NCBI GenBank assembly: GCA_950097015.1
Contig: CATNEN010000033.1
Location: 3,022,001-3,086,000, forward strand
DNA: 64,000 nt
DNA from: Macrostomum hystrix
Lineage: Eukaryota > Platyhelminthes > Macrostomidae
Direction of reading: 5' to 3'
A program made the position numbers and the translations under genes. A model generated the notes under the pieces. The model was not told the DNA's origin and did no database searches. It worked only from the letters and a program-made list of their open reading frames with translations. Below, piece after piece: positions 8,546-20,500 of this stretch; positions within the stretch are counted from its first letter, which is position 1; every line of letters begins with the position of its first letter.

Positions 8546-11500
8546 CTAAATGGCAGTCAGCGGCCGCTGCTTCTTCATCACCGTTCTGACTGCGGCAGAC
8601 GATGGCTGCTGATTATCGGCGTGGCCCGGCTGTGCCGCAGCTGTTGCCGTTGGTGGCAACGGCGGCTTCTTCAGTACGGACTGTACTCCCGGCGGAGCCG
8701 CCGATGAGCTTGACGCTTCCGCTTGCGCGGTCGCAGCTGACTGCTGGTTCGGCTGCTCCGCTGTGGCCGCGGCCGTCGCCCCAACCGGTCCGGCCGCCCG
8801 CTGCACCGTCGGGAAGCTCTGGGCGAACCACTTCTCGAATTCTTCTTCGCCAATGTCCAGCACTCGGGTGCGAACGAATTCCACGGCCGCACAGACGTGC
8901 GGCGAGCAGAGCTCCCAGTCCCGCAGCGTCTCAAGCACCCGGAAAAACTGGAGCAGCGTGTGCCGGCTGCTGGCGGTCTGCGGTTGCGATGGGGTGCGAC
9001 AGACCTCACTTTGGTTCTGATCACTGATCACCGATCACTGATATCTGATCTCAGTCTGATCACCGATCACTGACATCTGATCTCAGTCTGATCACCGATC
9101 ACTGACATCTGATCTCAGTCTGATCACCGATCACTGACATCTGATCTCAGTCTGATCACCGATCACTGACATCTGATCTCAGTCTGATCACCGATCACTG
9201 ACATCTGATCTCAGTCTGATCACCGATCACTGACATCTGATCTCAGTCTGATCACCGATCACTGACATCTGATCTCAGTCTGATCACCGATCACTGACAT
9301 CTGATCTCAGTCTGATCACCGATCACTGACATCTGATCTCAGTCTGATCACCGATCACTGACATCTGATCTCAGTCTGATCACCGATCACTGACATCTGA
9401 TCTCAGTCTGATCACAGATCACTGACATCTGATCTCAGTCTGATCACCGATCACTGACATCTGATCTCAGTCTGATCACCGATCACTGACATCTGATCTC
9501 AGTCTGATCACCGATCACTGACATCTGATCTCAGTCTGATCACCGATCACTGACATCTGATCTCAGTCTGATCACCGATCACTGACATCTGATCTCAGTC
9601 TGATCACAGATCACTGACATCTGATCTCAGTCTGATCACCGATCACTGACATCTGATCTCAGTCTGATCACCGATCACTGACATCTGATCTCAGTCTGAT
9701 CACAGATCACTGACATCTGATCTCAGTCTGATTAACTAATTTTGGCGGGTCAGTTGACCAATGTGGTCAGTGAGGGTCAAATCATTGTGCCAGAAACACA
9801 CAGGTTCATGTGCTTAATATCCAGGTGGCTGTGGATAGGAGTTTATTTACAGAGCGTGACGATTTCATCAATTCAATTATTCTAATGAAAAGGTGGACTT
9901 CACCGACTTACCTCCTGCTGAACCTGAAATTGTAAGATTTGCCAATGGTATGGCGTTAGGCGTTAGGCCAAATAAAAAATCCAAGGGGGTGATGTTAGAA
10001 AGTCCTAGCCATAGACTGTAAATTAAACGGCGATTATCGTATATGAAATGCTATTTGCTTATTTATTTCCTCGCCTTGCGTGGAGGAAGTGAGCTGAGAG
10101 ATCTAGAATTCGAGCAGAAGATTACAATCGGCGTGGCAGACGGAGACGAGTGTCTGGAATTCAAGGACAACCGCATTTCAAAGACGAACCAAGGTGGCCT
10201 AAAGAGTCTGCGCGCGGAGCCAAAGGTCGTTCGCGACTTTCATTCAACTGACCATCAGATATGTGTTTTCTGCATGTACAAGGAGTACAAAAGTTATCGT
10301 CCGAGTGGCTGCGCAAGTGCTCTGTTTCTATCAGTGAATTGGAACTAGAAGCCGGATTCCGGATCTGATTGGTACACGAAAGGACCGATCAGACGTCATT
10401 CTCTAGCGAATACAGACAAGGAACTCCTGGGGCACGTAGCACCAGATGACACTGCGCTACACTAACCAGAGCTTGCGCAAGACATGTGCGACCCGCCTGC
10501 ATGAGGCGGGGGTGGAGCGCGCTGATATATGTCGAGTTACTGGCCAAAGCAGCGCAGCCGTTGAGGGTTACATCGAAGTTTCTGTGAAGCAAGAAAGGTT
10601 TACTACAGACGTCATCACTTCGGCCAGACCAGCTGTGCCTGCCAAGTCTGTCCCGAGGCACGTACATGTAGCTTCTCCGACTGACCCTCCGTGTGTTGAG
10701 CAGCAGTATATCACAGGCTGCAGATGGGGTTCAGCAGCATATCACAAGCTGTAGATTGGGGTTCAGTAGCATATCACAGGCTGCAGATGGGGTGCAGCAG
10801 TATATCACAGGCTGCAGCAGCAAAACTCACAAGCCTTAAAAAATTCAAGACCCAGAAGTAGCAATCCAAGCAGGAGGTGCTCACTGTGGCCATAACGTAG
10901 AGCTTATCCGCAATGGTCTTCATTTTCCGCGATTCCACGGCCTCGTCCGGCACCGACTTCATCAGCGAGTCGTACCAGGCGGCCACCACACTCAGCCGAC
11001 GAATCCGGCCTCGCTTCTGATCCACAGTCGGAGCCTCCGAGTAGCCAGCGGCGGCGCGGACGGCGGCGACCGCTCGGTGAGGCGTGGCACCAACTGGGAT
11101 TGCCGCGTACTTCAGCCGGCTGACCCGCTCGCTGTGCCGCTGAATGTGCAGAAGGCGGTCGCGCAGCTCCATGTCCCGCTCCTGCCGGCGCAGCGCCAGC
11201 TGAACTCTCATATCGGCGACAAGGTTGGCCTTCTTATCGCTGAGGAACCCGGATGGCCGATCAGGCGCCACCGGGGCGCTGGTAGGGGGACAGATTTTGA
11301 CAGGAATTTCTTTATTTCTGACCCTTCGGACCACTCACATGACATCAATCAACTCCAAACCTGACAGGTCAAAGACCCTCAACTGACAGGTCCCCGACCC
11401 TCACCTGACAGGTCTGTGTTTGGCGTCCTCCCTGACCACGGCTCGAAAACCCTTCCAGTCGGCGTACACGCTCTGCTCATTGTCCAGCTGGTCGCCAATC

Positions 11501-14500
11501 TCTCTAGCTGCCTCGGCCAACTCTTTGCGAGAAAGGCGGCGCTGCTGCTGCTGCTGATTCGGCGAAGATGGCTTAGTTGCCTCGGTGACTGACTCAGCTT
11601 CATTGTCTGCTCCGGCGTCTCCTGAAGCGGCCTTCGTTGTTCGATCGGAGGCTGAGAATTCAGGGCGGAAGTGGTTGATATTGAGAAAATTCGTTTAGCA
11701 GAGGGATAGGAGCAGAATGACTTGTAAAACCCCGATAATATGGCTAGTAGATGCACTCATTTGGTCTTTTAGGTTAGAAAACCGCAAAAATAACGTTAGT
11801 AAAAATGCAGGACACCGTTATTCGACTTAATTAGTGAGAATTACATCAAACACACTTCAAGCGCAATGATCGGTTGGCGTATTAACTTTTTTCTGAAGCT
11901 AAAATTTTCTAAAATGAAGTACGAGAACAACTGAAAGCTCTAACGAAACGTGTTAACTCTTAGGTGGAATCCGACTACCAAAGCTCACGAAGGAACGCTC
12001 AACTTTGGATCGTCGAAAATAGCCTTTCATTTTTCTTGGTTTAGGTCGGCTCAGATATTGAGTGCTTCCCGAAGGTTTTTTAACCCTTTTCAGTGAATCA
12101 TCGTCGTCCTATTGTCCCGCTGACTCTCTCTGTCATCACCATCACTAGGAAGTAAATTTCTTAATGATGTCTTCAGGAGAAGACCTTGATGCGGTGCATC
12201 AAGGTGACAGTCCGACTCGGTTATCCCGTTATTAGTTCTTGCCTGAAAATGTCTAACCAAAATGCCTACACTGCTACTCATTTAGTAGGTTGTCGCGCGC
12301 ATTGGCGGATGCAGCCAAAGGGAAGGAAACATCAGAGTTCGGCGCAGGGTTCGGGGCCAGCATGGCTCCAGCGCTGCGCCTGACAATAGGCAGTCTGGGA
12401 ACCTACGGTCGCCGGAGACGGAGGAGTCCGCGTCTGCCCTGGACAGTTGACCGGCGGGAGCCATCTTCATGAGGGTGGACATCACGATCAGTTTGTTCCA
12501 GATGCCGCCTCGGGACTCCTGTGGCTCATCCACAGAGGATCCTGCATGCGTGAGTCGCGCAAAACTGTTTGGTCTCAAAGCACAGGATTGCACTCAAAGC
12601 TATGCTCAAACCAGATAGATAAGATTGATATAGACCACACTGGTGTACAGCCAATCTGAGGGCACAGCCGCCTCAATTGCATCTAAAGGCTGTGGACAGC
12701 TGTTCAGTCCATGGACTGGTCTCCTGGCACCCTTCAACAGCTAGGTGAACTGAAGCAAATCGTTATTAACAGTCTTGCTAAATGACAAATTGTTCCCTTG
12801 GGCTTCGAACTCAAGACATCCCGGTTTGGGAGTCGTTACAACCTCCTCCAGTCAAAGTGACCAATAATTTGAGCCCATTAACCAAGGCCGTATTAAAGCA
12901 CTGTAAGTCACGTGTGAAGCACAAATACTTATATGGAGCATATCATTGGATTATGGATTCCCAGTCACCGATAAGTAGTTGAGTCTTACGCTTGGAGTCC
13001 ATGACAGTCACTGATAAACATGGTGCTGGTTGTTTCAAAGATAAACGAATTTCACCTGGTTTGACACTGCAGTGCATGCTAATTATAATAAATCATGGTC
13101 TTAGCTGTGACTACAAACAGAACTACGGGCTAAGGCTTAGAATGTGCGAACACACGACTCACTGGTGCACTGACACAAGGTTATTTGGAGCGATAATTAG
13201 CGGCAATGCAGCCTTAGAGACCACAATAAGCTACAGGTGCGCCACTCGACACCACAGCAACAATGCGGTCCAGGGATGGAGCCAGCGAGCGCGGGGTTGG
13301 GGTGGAAACATGCTACTCTTCCAGGAAAAACTGTCTTCAAAAATATTTCAGCGTGCTTGTTCGAGCCTGTTTCTCCATTATCAAGTAGCGAATAGTTGCG
13401 ATTGCATTTTGGTAATAATATTTATTTTTTTGCACGAGGGCACATCATTTGGTGACACTAGACCCCCAGCCTGCGAAGAGACAATTCTGCCCATTTCGCT
13501 GACTCCTGAGCACACACGCACACGGATACCGTACTTATCTGCCCTGACTTTCTCATTGTCAGGCAGTATACACTTTCACTGTGCCTTGGAGGTTGGCCGT
13601 CAAGGGCGTAAATTGCACGACAAGCCCCCCAAGCCTTCTCTCCGCGACTGCGCCCTAAACTTTACGTGGCCTCCAGGCTGAAATCGAGCTCAGGGGCCTT
13701 GGTGCGAGAGGCAGACGCGTCAACCGCTCAGCCAGTCAACCTCAGCCTTTTTGGTAATATTTTGACAAAAAAAAGATTTTTGAAGACTGATGCTTGGAGC
13801 CGACAGGAAGCCACTAATTTTTTTCATTCCACTCAAGGCCAAGCAAGTTCTCCCATTCGCGAGCAGTCGCCAGGCAGCTTTAGAGCACCACTTCGATAAC
13901 TTCAAAGCTGAATGAAGAAAATGTTTTTTTCAAAGAATGAAGCTGATTTGGCTTAATTTACAACTCGACTTTTCAGCATGACAGCTTATTGAGGTTACCA
14001 TGGCAGCAAATAAGCTGGGATTTCAGTAAATAGGATTATTTGAGAATCGTCCAAACAAAAGAAATTTTGCGCTTTTTAGCTGGATCTCGGCTGACCTAGC
14101 TGCCGTTTGCAAACAGGAGAGTCCGCCTAAAGTGGGATGAAAGCGACAGACAATGGCTTCCCGTCCAGATGCTAGTGACAGGTGCATGAGTGGTTTCTCT
14201 AAAAGGTGTTTGAAGGAACTTGCGCTACGGGATTGGTGAGGAAATTTCGGATCAGGAGTCCGGTCAGGGCTTGGGGAGTTTCGCATGTACCAGCATCCGC
14301 AGGCGGTCCGGTGCTGTCCAGTTCCCAGCTGGACACAGCTGGGCTCGAGGCTAGAACAGAGGGGGCGAAGGCGGAACAGATCCCTATAAATTCGCATAAC
14401 ACGCAACCCAGAAATATGTTACCTACTATGAGAAGACATGAAAACTCTAAGAAACTACAAGTCAACATTGGCGATTGGCATTTCATTGTGACCACAACAT

Positions 14501-17500
14501 GACAATTGTGCTACTTAGGCAACTGAAAACGAATTTAGTTTAGAAAAGCGGCAGCATTTGGAGTCAATCTCGAAGCAGCTAAAATATAATAGTAAGAATT
14601 TCCAGGTGGAAAATGGAAAATGGCGCAACAGCAGGCACTCACGCCTGGTCTCCACTTGACTGTCCTCGGCAGACACCGATGACGCCCGCGACGCCACCCT
14701 GGACTCGCCGACGCCGCCTCCACTGTCCGCCACTGAGCCCGCCGTGGACGTCGCGGTGGAGGTTCGAGATCTGGCCGTGGACCGGTTGCTGAGGTCCGTG
14801 CGCATCGAGGACCAGATCCGCGTACTGCGCCTGGCAGCCAGGCCTCCGATCTGCCATGGGAGAGAAGAGAATTTAAGTAGGCTATCATCCGGGGGCGAGT
14901 GGCTCAGCGGTTGACGCGTCTGCCTCTCGCAACAAGGCCCCTGAGCTCGATTTCAGCTTGGAGGCCACATAAAGTTTAGGGCGCAGTCGCGGAGAGAAGG
15001 CTTGGGGGCTTGTCGTGCAATTTACACCCTCGAGGGCTAACCTCCAAGGCACAGTGAAAGTGTAACTGAAACTGAAACAGTGAAACTGACTGACTGACGG
15101 TGAGAAAGTCAGCGCAGATGTAGACAGCTGTGTGAGTGCGTGCTTTTGTACGGTGTGTGTGTGTGTGTATGCTCAGGAGTCAGCGAAATGGGCAGAATTG
15201 CCTCCTCGCTCGCTGCGGGTCTAGTGTCACCAAATGATGTTCCATTTCCTACAGCCCTGAAACAATAATTATTATTATTTGGTTGTCATCCAACCAGCAA
15301 CTGACCTTGCTGACACCTGAGATCAGTCCTAATTCTCAGCTGACTCACCCGGTGTCTGCCGCGGCCGCTGACCAGGCTCTCCCACTCCTTGTTGACGGCG
15401 CCACCGCGCTCCTTGGCCTTGGCCGTCACCCACGTGCCGCCAATGTTCCTGCGCAACCGGTTGGAGTGCAAATAAGGGAGGCTGGGCTGCCATTATGGGC
15501 CACCAACACATCGCAGTTGTACCACTGTTACACCGAAACGCTCGTACTGTACCATGGTACTGTTACACCGAAACGCTCGTACTGTACAATGGTACTGTTA
15601 CACCAAAACGCTCGTACTGCACCATGGTACTGTTACACCAAAACGCTCGTACTGTACAATGGTACTGTTACACCAAAACGCTCGTACTGTACCATGGTAC
15701 TGTTACACCAAAACGCTCGTACTGTACCATGGTACTGTTACACCAAAACGCTCGTACTGTACCATGGTACTGTTACACCAAAACGCTCGTACTGTACAAT
15801 GGTACTGTTACACCAAAACGCTCGTACTGCACCATGGTACTGTTACACCAAAACGCTCGTACTGTACAATGGTACTGTTACACCAAAACGCTCGTACTGT
15901 ACCATGGTACTGTTACACCAAAACGCTCGTACTGTACCATGGTACTGTTACACCAAAACGCTCGTACTGTACCATGGTACTGTTACACCGAAACGCTCGT
16001 ACTGTACCATGGTACTGTTACACCAAAACGCTCGTACTGTACCATGGTACTGTTACACCGAAACGCTCGTACTGTACCATGGTACTGTTACACCAAAACG
16101 CTCGTACTGTACCATGGTACTGTTACACCAAAACGCTCGTACTGTACAATGGTACTTTTCCCAAAATTGCTCTCAACCAGACTGACTTGAGGCTCCAGCT
16201 GCTGCTGATGGGATTCATGAGATGCGGATCCTCCAGCAGCATGGCCTCCAGCAGCCAGTGCAGCGCGCACAGTTGCTTGAAGAGGCTCTCCATGAACTCC
16301 GGCTGCTCGGTCGCGTCCTCGTGCGTGCTGCACCAGGGCGCCTCCTCGGGATGGTCGCCGATATTCACGTGCAGCGGGGTGAAGGGCCGCGGCGGGTGGC
16401 TGCGTTTCTTGCGCCGACAATCCTGACGGCTCGACCGCGACGCCTGGTGCTGCTCTGGGCCTACCGAGCGGAAAGACCTGGCAGGAGGGCAGAAGGATTG
16501 GCTGCAACTGGGCGGTTTTCTTCTCCCCTTTCTGCCTCAACCTGTGCCTCAACCTCTGCCTCACCCTCTCTGCCTCACCCTCTATGCCTCACCACCTGCC
16601 TCACCCTCTCTGCCTCCCTACCTGCCTCACCCTCTATGCCTCACCCTCTCTGCCTCACCCTCTCTGCCTCACCCTCTATGCCTCACCCTCTATGCCTCAC
16701 CACCTGCCTCACCCTCTATGCCTCACCCTCTCTGCCTCACCCTCTATGCCTCACCACCTGCCTCACCCTCTATGCCTCACCCTCTGCCTCACCCACTCAC
16801 CAACCCATCAAGATATCAAGCTGGGCTGCCAGCCGCAGGGACTCACTCGATGTGCACCGAGTTGGCCGCCACGAAGTCCTCCTTGCCCTCGTCGTCAGAG
16901 GAGTCCTCGGCATCCGGCGGTGGCGGAGGCCGCGCCTCGGTGCGCGCCCTGAGCCGCTCCAGCTGGTCTTGTCGGATTTTTTCAGCCACCTGCGTTGGAA
17001 TGAACGCGAGGCCATGCAGGTTGAGAACACTACTCAGTTGAGTGCCGATGTCTCATCTCTCAAATATACTGTTAGACAGAAATCGATAATCAAACAGCTA
17101 TTCTCACCCGCTTTTCCTTCTCTTGATGCAAGTATTCGAAGTAACTCTTGCCGATGTTCATGTGCTTGCGGATGCTTCTACGGACGAGTAAGAAATCAAA
17201 TATTGTGGTATTTTCCATCCTTCGAAAGAGGGATTTTCCATGCAAATTTCCAACTCTCCACTAAAATCCGATTGCAGGGGAATTTTCCACCACCCCCTTT
17301 AGGGGCTGTAGGAAAAGACTTTCAATGAGCTTTCCACACTCCGGGAGTAAACATTTTCCCATGGCGGTCTACTCACGCCTCCAATTAAAACTCAACTCAC
17401 TCGGACTTTTGCAGCTCCGCCTTCAGATCTACCTTGACGTCCTTTCTAGATGCGATGAACAGCGAGGGATTCTGAAAAGCAAGTGAGTGATGAAATAGCG

Positions 17501-20500
17501 AAGATAAGAGGGGAAAGGTATTTTTTTTACAAAACAACTGCCGTAACATTCACAGCCGCCTACCACGTGCTTGGCCACCTTGTCCTCAGGCTTGAGATCC
17601 TGAGACTCCTGAGCTGGCGCTCGCTCCGGCTCCTTCTGACCCAGCGTGCTGAGAATCAGCTGCCGGTCGTCCAGGCACACCTCATCGCCGATGCATTCGT
17701 ACGGCTTCCAGGCCGGCGTGCGGAAGCCCTGGCAGCTCAGCTGGCGGTAACGACGGCTGTAGTTCTCGTGCCGAACCTGTCGGCGGGAGAGACAGGTGGC
17801 GGCTGTAGGAGATCGGAGTGGGGCTGTAGGAGATCGGAGCGGGGCTGTAGGAGATTGTAGTGTGGCTGTAGGAGATCGGAGCGGGGCTGTAAGAGATTGT
17901 AGTGTGGCTGTAGGAGATCGGAGCGGGGCCGTAGGAGATCGGAGTGGGGCTGTAGGAGATCGGAGCGGGGCTGTAAGAGATTGTAGTGTGGTTGTAGGAG
18001 ATCGGAGCGGGGCCGTAGGAGATCGGAGCGGGGCCGTAGGAGATCGGAGCGGGGCTGTAGGAGATCGGAGCGGGGCTGTAAGAGATTGTCGTTATTGGGA
18101 TTATAAAAAGATTTTATTCGCAGTTATGCCACAGGTCACGCAGTAAATAGATATCTGATCAGCATGCATTCAGAAGCATGCCTTGCAAGATAGAGTGTGC
18201 AAATAGATATTTATAGAATAGATAAGTGCGAGTGAGTCGATGCGGTCTGTGCTCATGCGATGCGCAGCATATCATGCTCATACCATGGTTTAGCAAAATA
18301 TTGCTCGTAATTACATGGGGTTAAGCATCTGAGAATATCCCAACAGCCAAACAGATGCGGTGTAAATGTCAGGCATGCGGAGATAAAATTAAATTTTCAA
18401 TTCTTTCTTCCTGTTGCAGGGATTCCCAATTTTGGCGGCAACCGGCTTTTACCAATCGATAAAAAATCAATACACCCCTTGAGGAAACCAAATCAAACGA
18501 ATTGACATCTAGATAGACAGAAATGAAAAAAGTAAACTAATTAGAGAGAAGCAAAACAGTAACAGATCAGAGCAGTGGATGTTATGTGTGCTCATGCCTC
18601 ATGTAGCAGCTCGACGGTTTTCAGAGTGAGACAGCTCAGACGCAAGCCAGTAAAAACTATAACAAAAATTTAGTTGATCAGCATCACACCCTGTGGCCAG
18701 ACTGCCTGCGGTGTTCTGGGAAAAGCCGTCGCCCTCAACCTGGTCTGGCAGTGGAGGAAAGGCAAAGTGAAGCGTTGACAGTTTTACAGATGCTGTTTTG
18801 GTCATGTACAGCATAAAATAAGATGTTGCGTGTTCGAGTGCTGCAAGCTGCAATTCTATGCAAAGCGAGTGCCGCTGGTGGCAGTTCCTTCACTTCTGAA
18901 TTCCGTGGCTTCGCAAAGCAGCTTTTAATGAAAATTATAAGCTAAAAGCTGGCATAAAGCTCTAGCAAACAGCCATTCTTTTTTAGGTTCATTTCTTTAG
19001 AGCAAGAGAAAGTAAGAGCGACTGAGAACTCAGAGGTGGATTGTGACTGAGAGCTCAGAGGTGGATTGTGACTGAGAGCTCAGAGGTGGATTGTGACTGA
19101 GAGCTCAGAGGTGGATTGTGACTGAGAGCTCAGAGGTGGATTGTGACTGAGAGCTCAGAGGTGGATTGTGACTGAGAGCTCAGAGGTGGATTGTGACTGA
19201 GAGCTCAGAGGTGGATTGTGACTGAGAGCTCAGAGGTGGATTGTGACTGAGAGCTCAGAGGTGGGGTGACTGAGAACTCAGAGGTGGAGAGTGACTGAGA
19301 ACTCAGGGGTGGAGAGTGACTGAGAACTCAGAGGTGGGGTGACTGAAAACTCAGAGGTGGGGTGACTGAGAACTCAGAGGTGGAGTGACTGAGAGCTCAG
19401 AGGTGGAGAGTGACTGAGAGCTCAGAGGTGGATTGTGACTGAGAACTCAGAGGTGGGGTGACTGAGAACTCAGAGGTGGAGAGTGACTGAGAACTCAGAG
19501 GTGGAGAGTGACTGAGAACTCAGAGGTGGAGAGTGACTGAGAACTCAGTGTTGGGGTGACTGAGAACTCAGAGGTGGGGTGACTGAGAACTCAGAGGTGG
19601 ATTGTGACTGAGAACTCAGAGGTGGGGTGACTGAGAGCTCAGAGGTGGATTGTGACTGAGAGCTCAGAGGTGGAGTGACTGAGAGCTCAGAGGTGGATTG
19701 TGACTGAGAACTCAGAGGTGGATTGTGACTGAGAGCTCAGAGGTGGATTGTGACTGAAAGCTCAGAGGTGGATTGTGACTGAGAGCTCAGAGGTGGATTG
19801 TGACTGAGAGCTCAGAGGTGGATTGTGACTGAGAGCTCAGAGGTGGGGTGACTGAGAACTCAGAGGTGGATTGTGACTGAGAGCTCAGAGGTGGATTGTG
19901 ACTGAGAACTCAGAGGTGGATTGTGACTGAGAGCTCAGAGGTGGATTGTGACTGAGAGCTCAGAGGTGGGGTGACTGAGAGCTCAGAGGTGGATTGTGAC
20001 TGAGAGCTCAGAGGTGGATTGTGAATGAGAGCTCAGAGGTGGATTGTGACTGAGAGCTCAGAGGTGGATTGTGACTGAGAGCTCAGAGGTGGATTGTGAC
20101 TGAGAGCTCAGAGGTGGATTGTGACTGAGAGCTCAGAGGTGGATTGTGACTGAGAGCTCAGAGGTGGAGTGACTGAGAACTCAGAGGTGGAGTGACTGAG
20201 AACTCAGAGGTGGATTGTGACTGAGAGCTCAGAGGTGGATTGTGACTGAGAGCTCAGAGGTGGGGTGACTGAGAGCTCAGAGGTGGATTGTGACTGAGAG
20301 CTCAGAGGTGGAGAGTGACTGAGAACTCAGAGGTGGAGAGTGACTGAGAGCTCAGAGGTGGAGAGTGACTGAGAACTCAGAGGTGGATTGTGACTGAGAG
20401 CTCAGAGGTGGATTGTGACTGAGAGCTCAGAGGTGGAGAGTGACTGAGAGCTCAGAGGTGGATTGTGACTGAGAACACGGAGGTAGGGAGCCTCTCAAAC

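Noticed and set aside
10774-11334. 186-codon ORF as a stand-alone gene
   Set aside because: Its core (11,278-10,885) is exon 11 of the CCDC60-like gene with proper acceptor and donor; the ends are intronic.
14891-14960. Functional tRNA gene
   Set aside because: A/B-box-like sequences are present, but the cloverleaf is degenerate and they continue into a body shared with other copies, so it is a SINE head.
15283-16426. Three overlapping 230-300 codon ORFs reading TVPWYCYTKTLV-type repeats
   Set aside because: The 35-bp minisatellite is open in all three frames, and the flanking unique sequence belongs to minus-strand exons 6 and 7.
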